This document shows positions 19,468 through 27,738 of a stretch of 64,000 nucleotides of DNA, in pieces. The stretch comes from an alpha proteobacterium AAP38 (lineage in GTDB: Bacteria; Pseudomonadota; Alphaproteobacteria; Azospirillales; Azospirillaceae). Location: NCBI GenBank assembly GCA_001296005.1, contig LJHR01000048.1:26628-90627 (forward strand), in the 5' to 3' direction. Both the position numbers and the translations under genes were made by a program. How positions within the stretch are numbered: position 1 is the stretch's first letter; the number at the start of each line of letters is the position of its first letter. The notes below the pieces were generated by a model that was given only the letters and a program-made list of their open reading frames with translations, was not told the origin of the DNA and ran no database searches.

Positions 19468-20829
19468 TCAGCCCAGGATAGAGTCGGCGTCGAAAGGAAC
19501 ACGCCCTTCGATCTGCCCCAGCAGACGGTAATGGCTGAGGCCGCTGTCAAACTGTCCGAGAGCCACAGCTGCCGCAACATCCGGGTTCTTGGCCAGATAA
19601 AAAGCCTCATTGAAATGCTCAGTCGCTAACCGGCCTTCGAAGCGGCCATAGGACAGATAGTGATCGATTGCTGAACCGATCTGCCCCTCCTTGATGGCAG
19701 CGGCGACATCGGGATTGAGTTCCAGATAATCCGCCGTGTTGAAATAGGCGTTGGGATTACGCCCTTCAAACTGCCCATACAGGATATAATGCTCAAACGC
19801 ACTGCGGATCGCGCCTGTGGAAACGGCCGCCGCAATATCTGGATTGTGGGCAAGATAATAGTCGGTATCGAAGAAGACGGCAGGATCGCGATCTTCCTTG
19901 GCGCCGAAAGCCCAGAAATGGTCTTCAAGCGAGGAGATGGCGCCACTGGTCACAGCGGCGGCGACATCAACATTGCGCAGGCCGTAATACGCGTCATCGA
20001 AGCGGACCTGGGTCAGGTTCTCGCCCCAGTTGCTGCTGTCGATGACACGGTCGGCAAACTGCACATACTCAACATTGTGAATGCTGATCTGTCCGTCGGC
20101 GCCGGTTATCACCGCCCAGGTGGCATTCCCTTCTGCCACGGCAGTAATGGTGTAGGATGCGGCATTACCGGACAGGACAACGCGGTCCAGACCGGTGCCG
20201 CCGTCAACACGGTCGCCATTGGTCAGCCCGGTGATGACATCATTGCCACCTGCTGCCGAGATGCTGTCCGCCCAGGCCGTGGACTGTATCGTGTCACCGG
20301 TGTTGGTCCCGACAATCGGCGCAACCTTGATGCCGCCCACCGCGTCGGCATATTTGCCGAACGTGACATAGGCCATGTCACCGGAGAAACCGATACCGAC
20401 ACTGTCCCAACTGGCCGAAAGAATGTTGCTGGCCGTTCCGGGATTTGACATCCACTCCGTCAGCAGATTGCTGCGAACCGTTCCGGCGACAACCCCGTCC
20501 GCATTCTCGGCAATGCTCTGCGGCAAGGACAGTTTAAGTCCATCGGCCACAGCCAGCACACCGGCGACGAACCCCTGCCCATCACTCCAGTGGTGCAGGG
20601 TTGGTACCACACGGTTGGCCACGGCAATCTGCGACCAGGCCGTGTAGCCGACATTGCTGTCGAAATCGACCGCGTGCTGTCCGGCAAGGACAGACAGGTC
20701 CATGCTGGGCTTCAAAGGTGCCAGCCCTTTTTCAGCACGAAGAGCATTGATGGCGTGATAAAGGGCCAGTTCGGTCATCGACAGGCTGCTGCTGCCGGCG
20801 GCCAACGTGGTTGCTGCTGCGAAACTCAT
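19468..20829 (-). CDS. CAP-domain protein with RTX-like segment and C-terminal tandem repeats
   Basis: A 453-residue protein in three parts. Residues about 18-165 form a CAP/SCP domain (LYHAINALRAEKGLAPL, then HHWSDGQGFVAG). Residues about 175-265 include GGNDVITG and GGTGLDRVVLSG, like hemolysin-type calcium-binding repeats. Residues about 270-447 contain four repeats of roughly 46 residues with the pattern F-x4-YYL-x-NPDVAAAV and a later HY-x2-YG-x-FEGR. No Sec signal peptide is visible, so type I secretion is likely. It is the last gene of a four-gene run led by two XRE regulators. CAP domains may act on polysaccharide or lipids; the role here is unknown. Confidence 0.72.
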   Translation of the reverse strand: MSFAAATTLAAGSSSLSMTELALYHAINALRAEKGLAPLKPSMDLSVLAGQHAVDFDSNVGYTAWSQIAVANRVVPTLHHWSDGQGFVAGVLAVADGLKLSLPQSIAENADGVVAGTVRSNLLTEWMSNPGTASNILSASWDSVGIGFSGDMAYVTFGKYADAVGGIKVAPIVGTNTGDTIQSTAWADSISAAGGNDVITGLTNGDRVDGGTGLDRVVLSGNAASYTITAVAEGNATWAVITGADGQISIHNVEYVQFADRVIDSSNWGENLTQVRFDDAYYGLRNVDVAAAVTSGAISSLEDHFWAFGAKEDRDPAVFFDTDYYLAHNPDIAAAVSTGAIRSAFEHYILYGQFEGRNPNAYFNTADYLELNPDVAAAIKEGQIGSAIDHYLSYGRFEGRLATEHFNEAFYLAKNPDVAAAVALGQFDSGLSHYRLLGQIEGRVPFDADSILG

Positions 20830-20834
20830 GATCT

Positions 20835-21974
20835 TCAGCCTCCAGCGACCAGCGGATCAGGCGTCGACGTCAGGTGGATTTCCACCGTCGCCTGCCCGAT
20901 CACGGTCAGGTGTGATCCGCTATTGGCAACCAAAGCCCCCAAATCCGTGACAATGGCACTTGACGTGCCGCCATCCCCGGATTTTTCGATCACCAAACTA
21001 TCCTGCCCCTTATCGAAGTTCTCCACTTTTGCGGTCAGATCCTTGCCGTGCCCATCAAGCACGATCAGGAACGTGTCCGTTTTCTTTTCGGTGCCGACAA
21101 AGGTCACCTTGCTATCAAAGCTCACCTGGATGTGATCGCCGCCGACCGTGAAGGACAAAGCCACCCCCTGGCTCTGTCCGGTGGGAACGGCGATCGCCTG
21201 TTTGGTACCGGTATCCACAACGTCCGACGTGGTGGATATGTCGATAACAGCCAGGGTTGGCACCGGCTTCTCAACCGGGGCCGAAGTCGGCGTGTCGCTG
21301 CTGGACACGGCAACCGTCTCGCTATGCTCAACCTTCACCGGTGTCGGCGTTTCTGCCGGTCCAGATGTGGCGGTATCCGTGACATCCGTATGCCGTGCAT
21401 TCGGCAGGTTGCTATCAACGGCTGGCAAATCCAGGACCGAGTTGGTAGCATCAACGCCGTGGTCGCCAGCGTCAGGCGCGCCGGACGGTGGCAGGGGCGA
21501 TGCAACCGCATCATGCGTGACGGCGTTGGCGATCACTTCCGTCGTCAGGGCGGCCATGACCGCGCTGACGATGCGCAGGAAGGCGTGCGTGCCATCCTTG
21601 TCGTCATCGCCATCCGTCGCGGTGGCGTCGTGATGCGCCGGCGCCTCAACCCCGGCCAACGGCGAGAAATCGATGCCGGACAGCGCCTGCCGCAGCGTAT
21701 CGCCCGACCAAGTTTCACCATCCAGCACATGCACAACGAAGAAGCCGTCGATGCGGGCAATGTGAACCAGCGCATCACCGGTCGCCATATCCTCGATCGC
21801 GAACCAGGGATCACCCTCATCCGACAGGCCGGATGCCGCTTCCACGGTCAGGCCATGGCGGGAGAACTGATCCAGGCAACGATAAACATCGGCGATGTCC
21901 TGGTTGCTCCAGAAACCGCTATTGCCGTTTGCCGCAGGTCCGGGGAACCGGAATATTTCGGCCGACGCGCTCAT
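20835..21974 (-). CDS. Unknown acidic, Thr/Ser/Asp-rich protein
   Basis: A 379-residue protein that I do not recognise. The N-terminal 100 residues look globular and could be a small alpha/beta sensor-type fold (DPWFAIEDMATGDALVHIARIDGFFVVHVLDG). The middle (about 115-250) is low complexity, rich in Asp, Thr, Ser, Pro and Ala, likely a flexible linker. The C-terminal 110 residues are beta-rich with DSKVTFVGTEKKTDTFLIVLDG, possibly an adhesin- or RTX-like module. No signal peptide. It overlaps the upstream XRE gene by 4 bp (ATGA) and is 5 bp from the CAP/RTX gene, so the three are co-translated and probably co-function; it may be secreted too. Confidence 0.6.
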   Translation of the reverse strand: MSASAEIFRFPGPAANGNSGFWSNQDIADVYRCLDQFSRHGLTVEAASGLSDEGDPWFAIEDMATGDALVHIARIDGFFVVHVLDGETWSGDTLRQALSGIDFSPLAGVEAPAHHDATATDGDDDKDGTHAFLRIVSAVMAALTTEVIANAVTHDAVASPLPPSGAPDAGDHGVDATNSVLDLPAVDSNLPNARHTDVTDTATSGPAETPTPVKVEHSETVAVSSSDTPTSAPVEKPVPTLAVIDISTTSDVVDTGTKQAIAVPTGQSQGVALSFTVGGDHIQVSFDSKVTFVGTEKKTDTFLIVLDGHGKDLTAKVENFDKGQDSLVIEKSGDGGTSSAIVTDLGALVANSGSHLTVIGQATVEIHLTSTPDPLVAGG

Positions 21975-22342
21975 GCCGGCCTCCCTTCTTCATGGCTTTG
22001 CCGCAGGGCGGCGAATGCATCGGGTTCAAAAGCGGCAAGGTAGCCGGCCGCAAAATCGGAAGGTTCCATACCCAGCGCCAGGGCCCAACCGGTCAGCACG
22101 CCCTCGGGAAGACGGCCGCGACCGGACTCGATGGCGCTGACCAGCGTCGGTGTCGCGATGCCCACAGCATCCGCCAGGGTCCGGGTTGTGAACCCACACT
22201 CCACGCGCCGCTGCCGGATGGTACGTCCCCAGGCGGCCCGCCGCTCCCGCAGCGCCGACATCCGTTCACGTGCAACATTATCCGCCGTTTCATGACGGGC
22301 GGCTTTCATCTGCGCGATGTGGATGGAGACGATTTCGCCCAT
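21971..22342 (-). CDS. XRE-family DNA-binding regulator (second of a pair)
   Basis: A 123-residue protein with a Cro/cI-type HTH at about residues 35-95: IRQRRVECGFTTRTLADAVGIATPTLVSAIESGRGRLP. It is a paralogue of the gene upstream: both share AW-x-IR-R-x3-G-T-RLA-AVG-x4-T-VS-IE-GRGR-P-x6-WA-AL-M-P-x2-F. The N-terminal 30 residues differ and may bind a partner. Overlaps the next gene by 4 bp. Such regulators commonly autoregulate; the operator is not identified. Confidence 0.82.
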   Translation of the reverse strand: MGEIVSIHIAQMKAARHETADNVARERMSALRERRAAWGRTIRQRRVECGFTTRTLADAVGIATPTLVSAIESGRGRLPEGVLTGWALALGMEPSDFAAGYLAAFEPDAFAALRQSHEEGRPA

Positions 22343-22370
22343 GTGGCGGCTGCCTTAACCTTCAAGCCTT

Positions 22371-22742
22371 TTAAACGACGCGGAAACGCGGTGCCTGCTT
22401 TTCCCCATTCCCGTCGCCGGGCGCCGTTGTACCGGCTTCACCGAACAGAATGGAATGGGTAATGGGATCATAAAACTGCATAAGGGTCCGTACGAATTCA
22501 GCCGGCTGCATCTGCAGGGCGGCAGCCCAGGCGAGATAGCTGTCCGGCGGAATGCGACCGCGCCCCGCCTCAATCATCGATACCATTGTGTAATATTCAA
22601 GGCCGACAGCCTCCGCCAGCGCACGCTGGGTCAGCCCGACTTCCGTACGGCGGATTTTAAGCCAAGCACCGGCCTGTCGGCGCAGCTCCTTGACCTCTTC
22701 ACCGCCACCATGTTGGGGATGCGAATACATCCGGCACTCCAT
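22371..22742 (-). CDS. XRE-family DNA-binding regulator (first of a pair)
   Basis: A 123-residue protein with an N-terminal tail and an XRE HTH at about residues 22-82 (LKIRRTEVGLTQRALAEAVGLEYYTMVSMIEAGRGRIP). The C-terminal tail (FYDPITHSILFGEAG) is distinct from its paralogue. It is the promoter-proximal gene of the XRE-XRE-unknown-CAP/RTX run, 28 bp from the second regulator. Two related DNA-binding proteins of the same length suggest a heterodimer or an arrangement where each controls the other. An ATG at 22730 is an alternative start. Confidence 0.82.
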   Translation of the reverse strand: MECRMYSHPQHGGGEEVKELRRQAGAWLKIRRTEVGLTQRALAEAVGLEYYTMVSMIEAGRGRIPPDSYLAWAAALQMQPAEFVRTLMQFYDPITHSILFGEAGTTAPGDGNGEKQAPRFRVV

Positions 22743-22953
22743 GAACTCTGTCTAAGGCGAACATAAGCGACTTTATAACAGATTACCACTTTTCTCTCGC
22801 CTGAGATGCCGCAAGGCCCGCCCGTGCGTCCCGCATACGCTGAAATGCAGAGAATCCGCCTCGCGGATAAGGCGGTTGGTCATGGGCAGTGGGTGTTCCC
22901 ACCACCATGGCGGCGCGACTCAGGGGCGAATCAAGCGGCCAGGGCAGAGGCTT

Positions 22954-22988
22954 AAAAATGGCAAGGCGCCCGCCGATATCGACGGGCG
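22954..22988 (-). terminator. Hairpin downstream of the MCP-Cache gene
   Basis: CGCCCGCCGA (22967-22976) pairs with TCGACGGGCG (22979-22988) with one G-U wobble, a near-perfect 10-bp stem with a tiny loop, read on the minus strand. A T5 run (AAAAA at 22954-22958 on the plus strand) follows 8 bases later. The late T run makes intrinsic termination only moderately likely. Confidence 0.4.
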
Positions 22989-23016
22989 TCTCATCACTTG
23001 CCACTGTTAAGCCGGA

Positions 23017-24150
23017 TCAGGCGTGCCCGTGACGGGCATTCCATGCGGCCTCCACCTCCGGCGGTCGCTGCAGGATCAAGCCGTACCAGCCAAGACCCCG
23101 GTAGGTTTCATAGCCGGGTGTCAGGGCGAAGGCGACCATCGTCCCATCCTCTGCCGTGTAATAGCCCATGTCCCGCCCGCCGGTGGTCAGCGGGTAGCGA
23201 CCGATCAGCAGGTAACGCTGATCGCTGGCGGCAAGAACGCGGAAATTGCTGTCCACGATCAGGCATTTGGTCCGGCCTTCCAGCCGTTCCTCCTCCGTCA
23301 GGCGGACATTGCCGACCACGGCGCCAGCCTGCGGGGACCAATCAAAAAAGATGCCCAATACGCCCAGTGGGCGTCCATTCTCCGCCCCGCCCGCCCGGAT
23401 GGCGGTGGCGTAGGTGGCAACAGGCTGCTGGTTCAGGCCTTCGTGCGGGGCCACATCGGCAACGGCGAATTCCGTGCCGTCGCGCGTGCCCATCGCGTCG
23501 CAGAACCATTTCTCATTAGCGACGGAACGGCCCGCGACGGGATATTTGCCAGGTCGCCCGCTGGCAATGACCCGCCCCTGCGCATCCGCCACCCAGATAT
23601 CCAGGTAAACGGTGTAGGATTTAAGGATGACGCCCAGGCGTTGGCTGGCATGGCTGGCGGTTGCCGCCCCCGGCTGTTCCAGCGCATCTACCACCGCACT
23701 GTCGGTCGCCCACCACCGCACATCGCATGATCGTTCATAGAGGTTGCGGTCAATGATATCGATCATGTTGAGTGCAAGGTCGGCGAGGCGTTGGCCCCGC
23801 ATCGATCCGACCAATCCCTGGCCCAGTTGATGCAGCCGGTTGGCGCTGCCCACGATCTCGTCGCGCATCTGGCTGGCTGCCAGATCAATCTGGGAAGAGA
23901 TGGTCTGCACCTCTGCGGCCACGACGCCAAAGCCGGCGCCGTGTACACCGGCGCGGGCCGCCTCGATCTTCGCGTTCAGGGCGAGTATTTTTGTGCGGCG
24001 GGTGATGTCACCGATGGCGCTGGTCCGCATGGCGGATACTTCGGCCACTTCACGCGCCAACTCAATGATGGTTTCAGGCGAGGCTTCCTGGTCACAGCGC
24101 ACCCCGGATGCGGAAAAATCCGCCGTTAAGTCTTTCGGCATGTGTCCCAC
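23017..24150 (-). CDS. Soluble MCP-like signalling protein with C-terminal Cache domain
   Basis: A 377-residue protein without a membrane helix or signal peptide. A short methyl-accepting signalling segment comes first (about residues 30-110, with KILALNAKIEAARAGVHGAGF and VVAAEVQTISSQ), then a Cache-type sensor (about 160-360: VYLDIWVADAQGRVIASG, WFCDAMGTRDGTEFAVADV, GVLGIFFDW). The usual order is periplasmic sensor first, then membrane, then signalling part. Here the order is reversed and all of it should be cytoplasmic. It could tune a chemotaxis array or another kinase. An ATG three codons later (24141) is an alternative start. No che genes lie nearby. Confidence 0.75.
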   Translation of the reverse strand: MGHMPKDLTADFSASGVRCDQEASPETIIELAREVAEVSAMRTSAIGDITRRTKILALNAKIEAARAGVHGAGFGVVAAEVQTISSQIDLAASQMRDEIVGSANRLHQLGQGLVGSMRGQRLADLALNMIDIIDRNLYERSCDVRWWATDSAVVDALEQPGAATASHASQRLGVILKSYTVYLDIWVADAQGRVIASGRPGKYPVAGRSVANEKWFCDAMGTRDGTEFAVADVAPHEGLNQQPVATYATAIRAGGAENGRPLGVLGIFFDWSPQAGAVVGNVRLTEEERLEGRTKCLIVDSNFRVLAASDQRYLLIGRYPLTTGGRDMGYYTAEDGTMVAFALTPGYETYRGLGWYGLILQRPPEVEAAWNARHGHA

Positions 24151-24505
24151 GGTTCTTTATTGGCTTTGAGAACACTTGATGGAGGTTTGCTTCCTTGCGC
24201 CTTGCATCCGTGCAGGGCGACGCGGCTTTGCGCCGTCTAGGTGGATACTTTAGCAATTGATTAAAATTTATCCACAATAAATATTGTCCAAAATATAGGC
24301 AATTCTTTCTTCTTGCTGATCACTTAAGGACATCATCGAGTTGCTGTTTATATCCCGTTAAAGCGCGATTGCTTACTGTTTAGTCATAATCGCTCAATAA
24401 ACAGACAAATTCGCTCCGCGCTACCTACGCCCTCTTTCCAGGGGCCGCGGCTTGGGTTACTTCCTGGGAACCGTTTTGCGATTTTTGAGCAGGGATTCCC
24501 GATCA
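24151..24505. other. AT-rich intergenic region, 355 bp
   Basis: A gene-free gap between divergent genes, markedly AT-rich around 24245-24400. It holds one consensus DnaA box, TTATCCACA (24268-24276), and a partial one (GTGGATAC near 24241). Promoters for both flanking genes must lie here, but no convincing -35/-10 pair stands out. The 24506 gene has AGGGA (24491-24495) as ribosome-binding site. Confidence 0.5.
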
Positions 24506-24910
24506 ATGGCCACCATCTTCGTCGCCCGCAGTGCCAATCTCAGCCAGTGGGGCTCCGATGTCGGGCTGGGCAAGAACCTGTTCAAGGTGGGCGTTTGCGA
24601 TGGCGATCCTGCTGCGGTGCTGGCAGAGGGCTTTGCGGGTGAGAAGGACTGGACCCTGGTCAAGAAGCAGGCCGATGTCGAGGTGACGGAAGAGGAGGTG
24701 CGCGAGCGCCTGTCCAAGCGTCAGAAGCGCGTGGACCCCACCTATTATCCCCGTATCAAGGGGGAGGAGACGCTGTTCAAGGTGGTGGATGCCGATGTGC
24801 AGCGTCACATCGTTCTGGCGCGTGCCATGGAAGGCGAGAGTGAGCGGGCTGCCATCAAGTTGAAGGTCGCCGACTTCGCAACCTACCTGATCAGCAACGC
24901 TCTGCGCTGA
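24506..24910 (+). CDS. Small protein of unknown function
   Basis: A 134-residue soluble protein starting MATIFVARSANLSQWGSD. It has an early beta-strand pair (IFVARS, LFKVGVCDGDP), a charged helix (EVTEEEVRERLSKRQKR) and a DADVQRHIVLARAMEGE segment. The first 40 residues faintly recall the strand-turn layout of GIY-YIG-type domains, but the key Tyr and Arg are not clear, so I make no functional call. It is the first gene of a plus-strand run before two large TPR-glycosyltransferase proteins, 97 bp away; a shared operon is possible. Confidence 0.65.
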   Translation: MATIFVARSANLSQWGSDVGLGKNLFKVGVCDGDPAAVLAEGFAGEKDWTLVKKQADVEVTEEEVRERLSKRQKRVDPTYYPRIKGEETLFKVVDADVQRHIVLARAMEGESERAAIKLKVADFATYLISNALR

Positions 24911-25007
24911 TGCCAGTCTGCCCCCGGCGCATCATTGAGAAAGCGTTGCTTCCGCTGTGTCCGTAAAGGTACTACTGCGCAAGGAGTGCCGCCACCGGGG
25001 GAATAAG

Positions 25008-27656
25008 GTGCACAGCAAAGGCATGTCGCAGAACGTGGCGGCGAAGCTGCGGTCCGCCAAGGAGAAGCACCTGGCCGGCAAGGTCGTGGAGGCGGAGCGG
25101 GGCTATCGGGAACTGCTGCAAGGAAATCCCGGTCTGACCGAGGTCCTACATCCCTTGGGTATCGCGCTGCAGCAGCAGGGGCGTCACGCTGAGGCTGTGG
25201 AGTATATTTCCCGCTGGCTGAAGGTTGCGCCCAAGGATTACGAGGCGCTTGTCAACCTGGGCAACTCGCTGTTGAACCTGGGGCGTGGTGCAGAAGCCGG
25301 GGCCACCTACCGCCAAGCCTTGGCGCTGCGGCCCTCCGCACCCGACACGCACCTGATGAAAGCCATGGCCGATCAGTTGAGCGGCGATATGGCCGCAGCT
25401 GAAAGAAGTGTCCGGGCCACCTTGTCCCTGGTGCCCGATTCTCCGGAAGCCTTGTTTCTGCTTGGTAATATCCTGTGCGCCACGGGCCGCCGGGATGAGG
25501 GGATGCAGGCCTATCGTGATGCCTTGCGTCATCGCCCCACCATGGTGGAACCGATGATCAATCTGGCCAGCAACCTGCAGGGGCTTAACCAGCGGGAAGA
25601 GGCTGCGGCCCTCTATCGGGAGGCGCTTCGCCTGCGCCCCGGCACGCCCGAGGCGATGCTGAACCTCTCCACCATGGAGTATGAGGATGGCGCCGATCCG
25701 GAACAGACATGCCGAAGCTTCATGCAGGTGCTGTCGCAGCTGCCTGATCATCCCGACACGCTGAACAACATTGCCAACCTGCTGATGAACATGAACCGGC
25801 TGGAGGAGGCGCAGACCTATATGCGCCGCCGGCTGGCTGTGCCGCCCGATGCCTCTTCAAGCCATGGTACGGCGGCGGCCCTTTTCATGCTGATGGGACA
25901 GTGGGAGGAGGGGTGGCAGCATTTCGAATGGCGATGGTTGCGCGACAACCTCCCCGTCCCCCTGCGCGATTTCGGAAAGCCTGAATGGCGGGGCGAGGAT
26001 ATCAGCGACAAGACCATCCTGATCCATCATGAACAGGGGCTGGGCGATAGCATCCAGTTTGTTCGCTTTGCACTGGAGATGGTCAAGCGCGCGGCCCATG
26101 TCATTCTGGAGGTGCCGCGCAACCTGCTCGCCCTTTACCAGTGCATTCCGGGTGTCACCCTGGCCGTCTATGACGAACCGCTGCCGCCCTTTGATGTGCA
26201 GATCGCGGTCATGAGCCTGCCCTATGTGCTCGGCGTGACGGTGGATAGCCTGCCTGCAACGGTTCCCTATCTCCATGCCGATCCCGCGCGGGTGGAGATG
26301 TGGCGCGATCGTGTGCCAAAGGATGGCTTCCGCATCGGCATCGTCTGGCAGGGCAAACCCGGAACCGGCGTCGATAAGGGCCGTTCCTACACCCTGGATC
26401 AATTGGCGCCCATCGCCCGTGTCCCAGGCGTGACGCTTGTCAGCCTTCAGAAGGGCTATGGTCTTGATCAACTGGAACGTCTGCCCGAGGGCATGAAGGT
26501 AGAAACCCTGGGGCCCGATTTCGACGAAGGGCCGGGCGCGTTTCTGGATACCGCTGCCGTCATGCAGCATATGGATCTGATCATCTCCTCCGATACATCG
26601 GTGGCGCACTTGGCCGGCGCCTTGGGTTGTCCGGTATGGGTGCCGCTGAAATTCTCGCCCGACTGGCGCTGGATGGTCGATCGCGGGGACAGCCCCTGGT
26701 ATCCCACAAACATGCGTCTGTTCAGGCAGACAGAGCCGGGCGACTGGGCAGGCGTGTTCCAGCGTCTGGCCGCCGATGTCGCGGCGCTGAAGGATGGCGA
26801 CCGGTCGAAACTGATACCGCCAGCTCCGCCACTGCGTCCGCCGGTCGTACCCTTCCCGCCGGTCGCGGCCCCGCCATTGCCGACCCCCATGCCGCCCGTC
26901 AAATTGCGGGACGCCCCTATGCCCATGGCTGGCATCGCTCCACCCGCTGCCGCCATATCCCAGCAACTGGGCCTTGGGATCACGGAAACCCTCACGCCGC
27001 TGGGCCGCATCCGGCATCTGGCCGAGGCGGCACCGACCAGCGAGGGGCTTGCCCTGCAAACGGCGCTATGTGCCGATCTGCTGGCCGAAGGCGATGTGGT
27101 TGTGGAGGCGGGTGCCGGTGCTGGGTCCTTCACCCTGGCCCTGGCGCGTGCGGTTGGGCCGCGGGGCCGGGTGCATTCCTTCGAACCGCAGCATGTTCAA
27201 AATGACTTGCTGCGCTGGAATGTGCAGGAGAACCAGCTTGCTCAGGTGCATGTACGGCAGGCCGCTGTCGGTGACGGCAAGGGACATATCCTTGTCCGCC
27301 CTGCCAATACGGATTCTATCTCCCTGTCTGGTGCGGTCGGGGATCCCGTTCCCCTGATCACCATCGACAGCCTTGATCTGCCATCCCTGCATTTGCTGAA
27401 GGTGGATGTGGAAGGGGCGGGGATGAATGTGGTCCAGGGTGCGCAGAATACGATCATGCGATGCCGCCCCGCCCTCTACATCAAAGTCAATGTGCCGGAA
27501 CAGGCCCGTGCCCTCATCAACCGGATGACGGAGCTGGGTTATCGCCTGTGGTGGCATCATGAAAGCGCGGATACCGCCCCCAAGCACCTGCTGGCCTTAC
27601 CTGGGGAAAAGAAGCCCGTGGTAATCGGGTTGCTCTCTGCGAACCGGCCCGGATGA
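25008..27656 (+). CDS. TPR-glycosyltransferase-FkbM methyltransferase protein (intact FkbM)
   Basis: A protein of about 882 residues. TPR repeats fill residues 10-300 (AGKVVEAERGYRELLQGNPG and similar 34-residue units). A GT-B-like glycosyltransferase domain follows (about 340-610): HHEQGLGDSIQFVRF, RIGIVWQGKPGTG, then ISSDTSVAHLAGALGCPVWV. A Pro-rich linker (about 625-665) leads to a C-terminal FkbM methyltransferase: VVVEAGAGAGSFTLALA (SAM motif) and LLKVDVEGAGMNVV. It probably adds and methylates sugars on a protein such as flagellin or on a surface polysaccharide. Start GTG 25008 is chosen for GGGGGA just upstream; ATG 25023 aligns equally well with its paralogue. Confidence 0.8.
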   Translation: MHSKGMSQNVAAKLRSAKEKHLAGKVVEAERGYRELLQGNPGLTEVLHPLGIALQQQGRHAEAVEYISRWLKVAPKDYEALVNLGNSLLNLGRGAEAGATYRQALALRPSAPDTHLMKAMADQLSGDMAAAERSVRATLSLVPDSPEALFLLGNILCATGRRDEGMQAYRDALRHRPTMVEPMINLASNLQGLNQREEAAALYREALRLRPGTPEAMLNLSTMEYEDGADPEQTCRSFMQVLSQLPDHPDTLNNIANLLMNMNRLEEAQTYMRRRLAVPPDASSSHGTAAALFMLMGQWEEGWQHFEWRWLRDNLPVPLRDFGKPEWRGEDISDKTILIHHEQGLGDSIQFVRFALEMVKRAAHVILEVPRNLLALYQCIPGVTLAVYDEPLPPFDVQIAVMSLPYVLGVTVDSLPATVPYLHADPARVEMWRDRVPKDGFRIGIVWQGKPGTGVDKGRSYTLDQLAPIARVPGVTLVSLQKGYGLDQLERLPEGMKVETLGPDFDEGPGAFLDTAAVMQHMDLIISSDTSVAHLAGALGCPVWVPLKFSPDWRWMVDRGDSPWYPTNMRLFRQTEPGDWAGVFQRLAADVAALKDGDRSKLIPPAPPLRPPVVPFPPVAAPPLPTPMPPVKLRDAPMPMAGIAPPAAAISQQLGLGITETLTPLGRIRHLAEAAPTSEGLALQTALCADLLAEGDVVVEAGAGAGSFTLALARAVGPRGRVHSFEPQHVQNDLLRWNVQENQLAQVHVRQAAVGDGKGHILVRPANTDSISLSGAVGDPVPLITIDSLDLPSLHLLKVDVEGAGMNVVQGAQNTIMRCRPALYIKVNVPEQARALINRMTELGYRLWWHHESADTAPKHLLALPGEKKPVVIGLLSANRPG

Positions 27657-27738
27657 CAGGGCTTTTCTAGAGCTGCTTCCGGTCAATCGGAAATATGCGT
27701 CGGTAATCAAGGCAGGCGGTACAGGGGAGCCGTGGAGA

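Noticed and set aside
22783..23004. 73-codon minus-strand ORF after the MCP-Cache gene
   Set aside because: Starts with GTG, has no clear ribosome site or family, and overlaps a strong hairpin that looks like a terminator. It could still be real, but I cannot support it.
24241..24276. Possible replication origin (consensus DnaA box TTATCCACA in AT-rich DNA)
   Set aside because: Only one perfect box and one partial box, with no dnaA, dnaN, parAB or hemE neighbours.
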